Assembly: GCA_013205585.1 (NCBI GenBank)
Contig: JABMML010000193.1
Coordinates: 1 to 8,952 of the forward strand
Reading direction: 5' to 3'
DNA from: Chitinophagaceae bacterium
Lineage (GTDB): Bacteria; Bacteroidota; Bacteroidia; Chitinophagales; Chitinophagaceae
Length of the DNA: 8,952 nt
This document shows, in pieces, positions 5,321 through 8,952 of the stretch. The translations under genes were made by a program, and so were the position numbers. Under the pieces are notes generated by a model, which was given only the letters and a program-made list of their open reading frames with translations, made no database searches and was not told the DNA's origin. Each line of letters opens with the position of its first letter. The first letter of the stretch is position 1.

Positions 5321-5327
5321 TATTTAA

Positions 5328-6599
5328 ATGATACCTATATATGAAAAAGGAATCAAGAGCACCACTCCTAACAGGAAAATTGATTTACAAGAACTTTACC
5401 AACTAATCCTAAACGGATCCCACAGGGGTCAAATAGAAACAATCCGACACCTTAAACAGAAAGGAGATGACTATTACAAAACCTTAAAGGAATCACTACC
5501 TAATATTACTCCGCAAGTGGATGTAAGGGAAAGGAACTTGAGTGATGAGTATTTTACTGAAAACTTTATCTGCTTTACAGGTTTTCTATACTTTGATTTA
5601 GATAATGTAAAAAATGTTTTACAGGAAAAGCAAAGGATAATAGACCAATATGGTAATCAGGTTGCATTGGTTTGTTTATCTCCGTCAGGTGCTGGACTAA
5701 CGATATTGGTACGCATAAGTAATGAGATAACGAAAGGTACTTTCCCTTTTATTTGGAACAAGGTAAGAAATACTTTGTTGAAAGATGAAAAGGTAGATCC
5801 AAAAGCTACTGGCATCGGTAGAGCTATGTTTATATCATACGATCCCGATGTGTTCGTGAATAATGATAGTGTGGTTGATGTAGATATGAAAGATGTAGAA
5901 CTTGGAAACCAACCAAGTTCATATTCTTCTTCTCTCTATAATTCATTGGATTCCGATTTATCTAAAAAGAAGAATAATAAAAAATACAAGTGGTATCATG
6001 TCTATAATTTAGATGAGATACTGGCTAACATAAAAACTAAAACTATTGTACCTGTTTATAATCCTGTTGTTGATTTCAAGGAGGTAGAGGTGGTTGATGA
6101 AATCAGGATTATGTTTAAGATACGAGATGATTACAAACACGCATTTTTTTACAGAGTAATACACCAGCTTTACTTCTTGAATAAGGATGTGGAGTTGGAT
6201 TATATATACTCATACTTATTCTTTATCAATAATAATAAAACTATGGATAGGATGCAGATAAAGGAGTTGGTTAGGTTCTTTAATAGTGTTATTGATAATA
6301 TCAATAGGACAGGAGAGTACCATATTGAAACAAGGATCAAAAGGGTACATTTTAATCCTGATAAGAAGGAGATGTCGGGTGATGAAAAGAAAACGATTGC
6401 AAGTGTAATCAATGGTGCTTTTACAAGATGGGGGACAAGGAGAAAGATTGATAGCGCAATTGAATTATTGAATGTACAGAACATCAAACCTACTAACAGG
6501 GCAGTGGCTAAATTGATAGGTATGAGTGTTGATACCATAAGTGATAGAAAAAAGGATACACCAATAGATATGGACTATGAGGTATCGTTATTCAACTGA
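5328..6599 (+). CDS. BT4734/VirE N-terminal-type primase-like replication protein
   Basis: This 423-aa protein carries the BT4734-like (VirE N-terminal) domain, a Bacteroidetes mobile-element branch of the archaeo-eukaryotic primase superfamily. The metal-binding motif is YFDLDN (D90 and D92), following FTGF (83-86). The second core motif is LSPSGAGL (117-124). A third conserved stretch, DPKATGIGRAMFISYDPD (157-174), supplies D157 and R165. A low-complexity Ser/Lys linker (about 197-220) leads to a helical second half without Walker motifs. The C-terminus has a likely helix-turn-helix (about 388-407, NRAVAKLIGMSVDTISDRKKD). Many relatives are followed by or fused to a helicase; none is seen here, so the protein may recruit the host helicase. 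It heads the rightward genes and probably starts element replication after excision. Confidence 0.8.
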   Translation: MIPIYEKGIKSTTPNRKIDLQELYQLILNGSHRGQIETIRHLKQKGDDYYKTLKESLPNITPQVDVRERNLSDEYFTENFICFTGFLYFDLDNVKNVLQEKQRIIDQYGNQVALVCLSPSGAGLTILVRISNEITKGTFPFIWNKVRNTLLKDEKVDPKATGIGRAMFISYDPDVFVNNDSVVDVDMKDVELGNQPSSYSSSLYNSLDSDLSKKKNNKKYKWYHVYNLDEILANIKTKTIVPVYNPVVDFKEVEVVDEIRIMFKIRDDYKHAFFYRVIHQLYFLNKDVELDYIYSYLFFINNNKTMDRMQIKELVRFFNSVIDNINRTGEYHIETRIKRVHFNPDKKEMSGDEKKTIASVINGAFTRWGTRRKIDSAIELLNVQNIKPTNRAVAKLIGMSVDTISDRKKDTPIDMDYEVSLFN

Positions 6600-6674
6600 T
6601 AGGTATTAAAAAATAGTATTTATACTGATGTTTGGTTGTTAAATGTTCTGCAATTTTGTTCCAAATTATTTTTA

Positions 6675-6896
6675 ATGACCAATACACCTTTGTCTGTTTT
6701 AACGGATATAATTTTACAGGATGCAAAAAAATACGCAGACAAAGGTGATAACTCAATGGCTATTAAATTATGGAAATACTCATTGGGTATTAAAAAAAGG
6801 TATCAAGTTGAAGAAAGTAAGATGATGGTTAAAATGAGGAAAGAGATATTAAAAGAATTCAAGTTAAAAAAACAACCCAAAACCAAGAAAAAATAG
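6675..6896 (+). CDS. Small basic hypothetical protein (73 aa)
   Basis: Not recognised. Residues 10-40 (ending in DNSMAIKLWKYSLGI) look like one helix-turn-helix hairpin of the TPR kind: small residues at A17 and A21, a G at the turn, then A29 and W33. The C-terminal third is strongly lysine-rich. I prefer ATG 6675 to the ATG at 6636: the 13 extra codons are hydrophobic and atypical, and a loose promoter (TTTG 6631-6634, CAATTTTG 6651-6658, spacing short at 16) would start transcription just before 6675. It follows the primase gene by 75 nt. The 230 nt after it hold no gene that I can support. Confidence 0.5.
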   Translation: MTNTPLSVLTDIILQDAKKYADKGDNSMAIKLWKYSLGIKKRYQVEESKMMVKMRKEILKEFKLKKQPKTKKK

Positions 6897-7126
6897 TTCT
6901 CTGCGGAACATCTTTGTCGTAAGGAAATGAGTGTTATATAATTGGTTGGTTTCCTATTTTTTTCAGGTGGTAGTATTCCCATACAGAATCTCCTATAATA
7001 TCTACCTATTGTTGGAACACAGAAGATATTGAGCCTTTCGTGAAATAACCACAGCATTCTCAAAATAAGAGGAAATAGGGGTCTTTCTTTACACTTTTGG
7101 AGGTATTTATTATAAAGAAATATACT

Positions 7127-7294
7127 ATGAAACTAACGACACTTGTAAGTGAAACACCAAAAAAAAGGATCAAATTATTGATAAGTGAGCAGCAACTAAA
7201 AAACCTTACCTCTCTGCTAATACGCGAACAGGAACAAGGTGCCATAAAGAAGACCTATATTATTAAAGCAAATTCAAATGCCCAAAAAAAGTAA
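7127..7294 (+). CDS. Small hypothetical protein (55 aa), overlaps next gene
   Basis: A 55-aa basic peptide with a LLISEQQLKNLTSLLIREQE segment that should form one amphipathic helix or a short helical hairpin; similar short proteins with an 'ISEQQLKxL' stretch are frequent on phages and mobile elements, with unknown function. The frame opens at 7097, but ATG 7127 is preferred because it gives a typical MKLTTL start behind an A-rich leader. Its end overlaps the next gene by 17 nt, which suggests the two are co-translated. Confidence 0.5.
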   Translation: MKLTTLVSETPKKRIKLLISEQQLKNLTSLLIREQEQGAIKKTYIIKANSNAQKK

Positions 7295-7607
7295 GAAACG
7301 AGTTGAAATCAAGTATCCTGAAATTGCTGTTTTTGCATTGTCTAAAGGGTCTCAAATGAACGAACAAATAATAAACAGCGAAAATTATGGTCATGTGTTG
7401 AGGCTTATTGAAAATACCATGAGAATGAATAATGTGGTAAGTGATAAGGTTGGGATTTCGGGATATAAGGAGGATGTTGTAGCCTATATTGTAATGATGA
7501 TAAATTTATGCATGTATAAGGATATGGAAATTGACCTGATGGAAGATACAAATGAATACGACCCTGACTATATGCCAAACAACTTTACGAGTAGATCAAA
7601 GTTCTAA
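7278..7607 (+). CDS. Hypothetical protein (109 aa)
   Basis: No family recognised. The N-terminus is very basic (MPKKSKKRVEIKY), the middle is helical and Met/Ile-rich (VVAYIVMMINLCMYKDMEIDLM, about 67-88, too polar at its end to be a clear membrane span), and the tail is acidic then polar (EDTNEYDPDY). It starts within the last codons of the 55-aa gene and is the last rightward gene of this group, ending against a strong inverted repeat. The coupled arrangement and usable ATG support a real gene. Confidence 0.6.
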   Translation: MPKKSKKRVEIKYPEIAVFALSKGSQMNEQIINSENYGHVLRLIENTMRMNNVVSDKVGISGYKEDVVAYIVMMINLCMYKDMEIDLMEDTNEYDPDYMPNNFTSRSKF

Positions 7608-7657
7608 TATTTTCTGGCAACTACAAGCAAGTCAATTACTTGAAATTTGCCAGAGAA
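7601..7657. terminator. Nested inverted repeat between convergent genes
   Basis: TCTGGCAA (7613-7620) pairs perfectly with TTGCCAGA (7647-7654); inside, CAAGT (7628-7632) pairs with ACTTG (7638-7642). The repeat begins 6 nt after the stop of the 109-aa gene and lies between it and the convergent 287-aa gene, the classic place for a bidirectional terminator. Neither side has a real U tract, so transcript-end protection or protein binding are alternatives. Its left arm shares the 10-mer TTTCTGGCAA with the dyad at 5099-5119. Confidence 0.45.
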
Positions 7658-7704
7658 CTTATTTGGATCTAATCCTAACTATATTGGTTTCGCATTTACA
7701 ATAT

Positions 7705-8568
7705 TTATTTTTTAATAAATCTTACAATTACATTTCCAATATTACTATGGTCTGGCCCTTTTGCTTTTACTTCATCTAAAAATATTTCTACTCTCTCTTT
7801 ATCAGTTAATTCGTCTCTTTTATTTTTTTTAGGTTCTTCAACTTTTTGTATTTGGAACTCATTTGCAATATCTATTTTCAGTTTTTTTAATTTTCTTGAT
7901 GGGCTAATTTCAACATTGTCTTTTAGAATTTCAAGTGCGGTTGTATCTAATTCCAATCCAATAAGCTCATTTTTACCTGTCCTCAAACCCTTATCAATTC
8001 TATCCACGAATGGTTTATATATTAGTTTTAATTCGTCAAAACTAATACCATAACCAAATTCATTAGTTTTCAAGTCAATATAAGTCATATCAGAGATAAG
8101 ATTGTGTAAGTATTCTATTTCCTCAACATCAAATAGAGTAAAATTATCTGATATAAACTTTACGCCTTCATTGATTTCTATTGTATTACTGAACTTAAAT
8201 GTTTTAATGCACAGGCTACCATCTTCATTGTTCTTTCTAATTAAAAGTGGTTGATATGAGGATTTAATAGTGCAGAGATCTTTATCTATGTTCTTTTTAA
8301 TAGGTTTTATTAAATGACAATAGCCCCTTTTTGGGTTGAATTTCATTACTGAAATCAAATTGGGCTCATTAAATATCTGAGCCTTAATTTTAGTTTTTAT
8401 TAGTTTTACATTGTGATAATCAATGGGGGTTTGATTATTTTTTGTATCTACAAATTGATCTGATACATTCCTATGGCTTCTTTCTTGAAATAATGCATTT
8501 AGGTGCGCTATCACATCTGAATACATGAGCCCTTTTTTGTTGGACGGGAAATTTTGTTGATTAGTCAT
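7705..8568 (-). CDS. Hypothetical 287-aa protein, convergent with replication genes
   Basis: I recognise no family. It appears soluble, with no signal peptide, membrane segment or known catalytic motif. Visible pieces: an N-terminal polar region with a helix at 15-30 (MYSDVIAHLNALFQER); a central part of alternating beta-like strands and helices (about 60-165); IDLKTNEFGYGISFDELKLIY (164-184); and a highly charged C-terminal third (about 225-262) with a KKNKRDELTDKERVE stretch, probably helical. The gene stands alone with its own upstream region (8569-8640, no clear -33/-7 pair) and opposes the genes on its left, as separately acquired cargo would. Candidate roles include accessory or defence functions, but nothing in the sequence shows one. 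Confidence 0.7.
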   Translation of the reverse strand: MTNQQNFPSNKKGLMYSDVIAHLNALFQERSHRNVSDQFVDTKNNQTPIDYHNVKLIKTKIKAQIFNEPNLISVMKFNPKRGYCHLIKPIKKNIDKDLCTIKSSYQPLLIRKNNEDGSLCIKTFKFSNTIEINEGVKFISDNFTLFDVEEIEYLHNLISDMTYIDLKTNEFGYGISFDELKLIYKPFVDRIDKGLRTGKNELIGLELDTTALEILKDNVEISPSRKLKKLKIDIANEFQIQKVEEPKKNKRDELTDKERVEIFLDEVKAKGPDHSNIGNVIVRFIKK

Positions 8569-8929
8569 TGTTATGAGTTTTAATTGTTAAAAATTCACAA
8601 CAAGAAAAAAGAGAGGAGATTTACATTTATTTTGACTTGTAAGTCCTCATCGTTTTGCCACCTTTTAGTTGTTTTCTATGGTTGGCACCCATTTAAGGGT
8701 TCTTGATGATGCTGTAAAGGTATGTAATCTTTCAGTACAAATCTATACAACTGAAAAATTGGGATCAATAAATCAAAAATTGACTTCCTTTTAATTTACA
8801 GGATGTTATTTCTTGATGGTTCCCTTTTCTATAAAGAAGGAACTAACAAAACGCTAAAAATCAATGCATTTCCACTTTACCCCTTGCCGGTAGTGCCAAA
8901 AGGCGTAGCATAGCGCTAAAAAAGGAACT
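8569..8929. other. Non-coding right-hand region with short repeats
   Basis: No convincing gene lies here. The first part is the upstream region of the leftward 287-aa gene. A plus-strand frame of 38 codons (8678-8794) has no ribosome site, promoter or recognisable product. The last part holds two 9-bp direct repeats, AAGGAACTA (8837-8845, 8922-8930) and CGCTAAAAA (8852-8860, 8914-8922), an imperfect hairpin GTTCC/GGAAC near 8819-8843 and the palindrome TAGCGCTA (8911-8918), just before the possible gene start at 8930. Confidence 0.5.
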
Positions 8930-8952
8930 ATGACTACCAAAATCAAATCCGC
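8930..8952 (+). CDS. Possible start of a gene running off the window
   Basis: ATG at 8930 opens a frame reading MTTKIKS to the window edge. AAGGA (8922-8926) lies just upstream, though only 3 nt from the ATG, closer than usual. Seven codons cannot identify the product; the short repeats just before it could be the edge of an insertion sequence or a promoter region. Only the DNA to the right can decide. Confidence 0.3.

Larger units (their letters stand above)
4976..5327. other. Divergent control region, possible origin or ncRNA locus
   Basis: No gene is visible between the leftward 161-aa gene and the rightward primase. The stretch holds a G-rich segment with nested dyads (4991-5057), a separate dyad TTTGCC-N9-GGCAAA (5099-5119), an AT-rich hairpin with T tract (5141-5177) and a hairpin just before the primase ATG (5279-5320). 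Such density of symmetric elements beside a replication gene suits an origin, an operator region or a structured RNA; the sequence does not tell which. I did not find a clear -33/-7 pair for the primase gene. Confidence 0.5.
325..8952. mobile_element. Partial integrative element inserted at a tRNA-Met gene
   Basis: The interrupted tRNA at 295-332, the adjacent outward-facing tyrosine integrase, a small HTH gene overlapping it, two orphan DNA methyltransferases and a BT4734-type primase together show a mobile element. No capsid, tail, terminase, relaxase or type IV secretion gene is visible, so it cannot be assigned to prophage, phage satellite, IME/ICE or integrated plasmid. The left boundary is placed at the anticodon loop, where tRNA similarity stops; the right end is not in the window, since no second tRNA half or copy of the 5' half is found. 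If the sequence came from an excised circle, the DNA left of the tRNA would also belong to the element. Confidence 0.65.

Noticed and set aside
6200..6538. Minus-strand hydrophobic frame inside the primase gene
   Set aside because: It looks like a membrane protein only because it is the complement of Asn/Lys/Asp codons. The sense strand carries the conserved domain.
5312..7086. GGGGTCTTT at 5312-5320 and 7078-7086 as a shared control element
   Set aside because: There are only two copies, at different distances from the following start codons and without a shared flank, so this is probably chance.
6803..7245. Two minus-strand frames across 6803-7245
   Set aside because: They overlap the sense small genes and show shadow-like composition rich in Phe, Ser and Leu.
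8678..8794. 38-codon plus-strand frame starting at ATG 8678
   Set aside because: It has no ribosome site, promoter or recognised product, and the length is easily reached by chance.

Overview
The window looks like one end of an integrative mobile element from a Bacteroidetes-type bacterium. The DNA is clearly AT-rich, and starts generally lack Shine-Dalgarno sequences. Two promoters fit the Bacteroidetes form (TTG, about 19-20 nt, TAnnTTTG). The replication gene belongs to a primase-like family (BT4734/VirE N-terminal type) common on Bacteroidetes elements. There are no capsid, tail, terminase, conjugation or ribosomal genes, so the visible part is an integration, DNA-modification and replication module plus unknown cargo.

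Layout: 1-294 is non-coding. A good promoter (252-282) drives the 5' half of an initiator-type tRNA-Met (295-332), which stops matching a tRNA just after the anticodon loop; this is the likely attachment site. Next to it, on the minus strand and read right to left, is a compact cluster starting at 4246: a ParB-domain/DNA-methyltransferase fusion (2735-4246), a small phage-type adenine methyltransferase (2166-2723), a possible 35-codon ORF (2044-2151), a small helix-turn-helix protein that may be the excisionase (1677-2036) and a tyrosine integrase (418-1680). Upstream of the cluster is an unknown 161-aa gene (4423-4908) with its own promoter and terminator. The region 4909-5327 separates leftward from rightward transcription and is rich in dyads. 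To its right lie the primase-like gene (5328-6599) and three small unknown genes (6675-7607), all rightward. A 287-aa unknown gene (7705-8568, minus) converges on them. The last ~380 nt are mostly non-coding and end in what may be the first codons of another gene.

How the parts may work together (inference): integrase and HTH protein move the element in and out of the tRNA site; the primase-like protein starts replication after excision, perhaps at the structured divergent region; the two orphan methyltransferases mark element DNA against host restriction. The layout, with a leftward int block, divergent control region and rightward primase, resembles phage satellites (PICI-like islands) or small ICE/IME elements.

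The least expected signals are regulatory. Three copies of GTATATCCAA, each exactly 9 nt before a TTG, lie upstream of the two leftward units. Four copies of CTGYGCTAG surround the attachment site, as integrase arm sites would.
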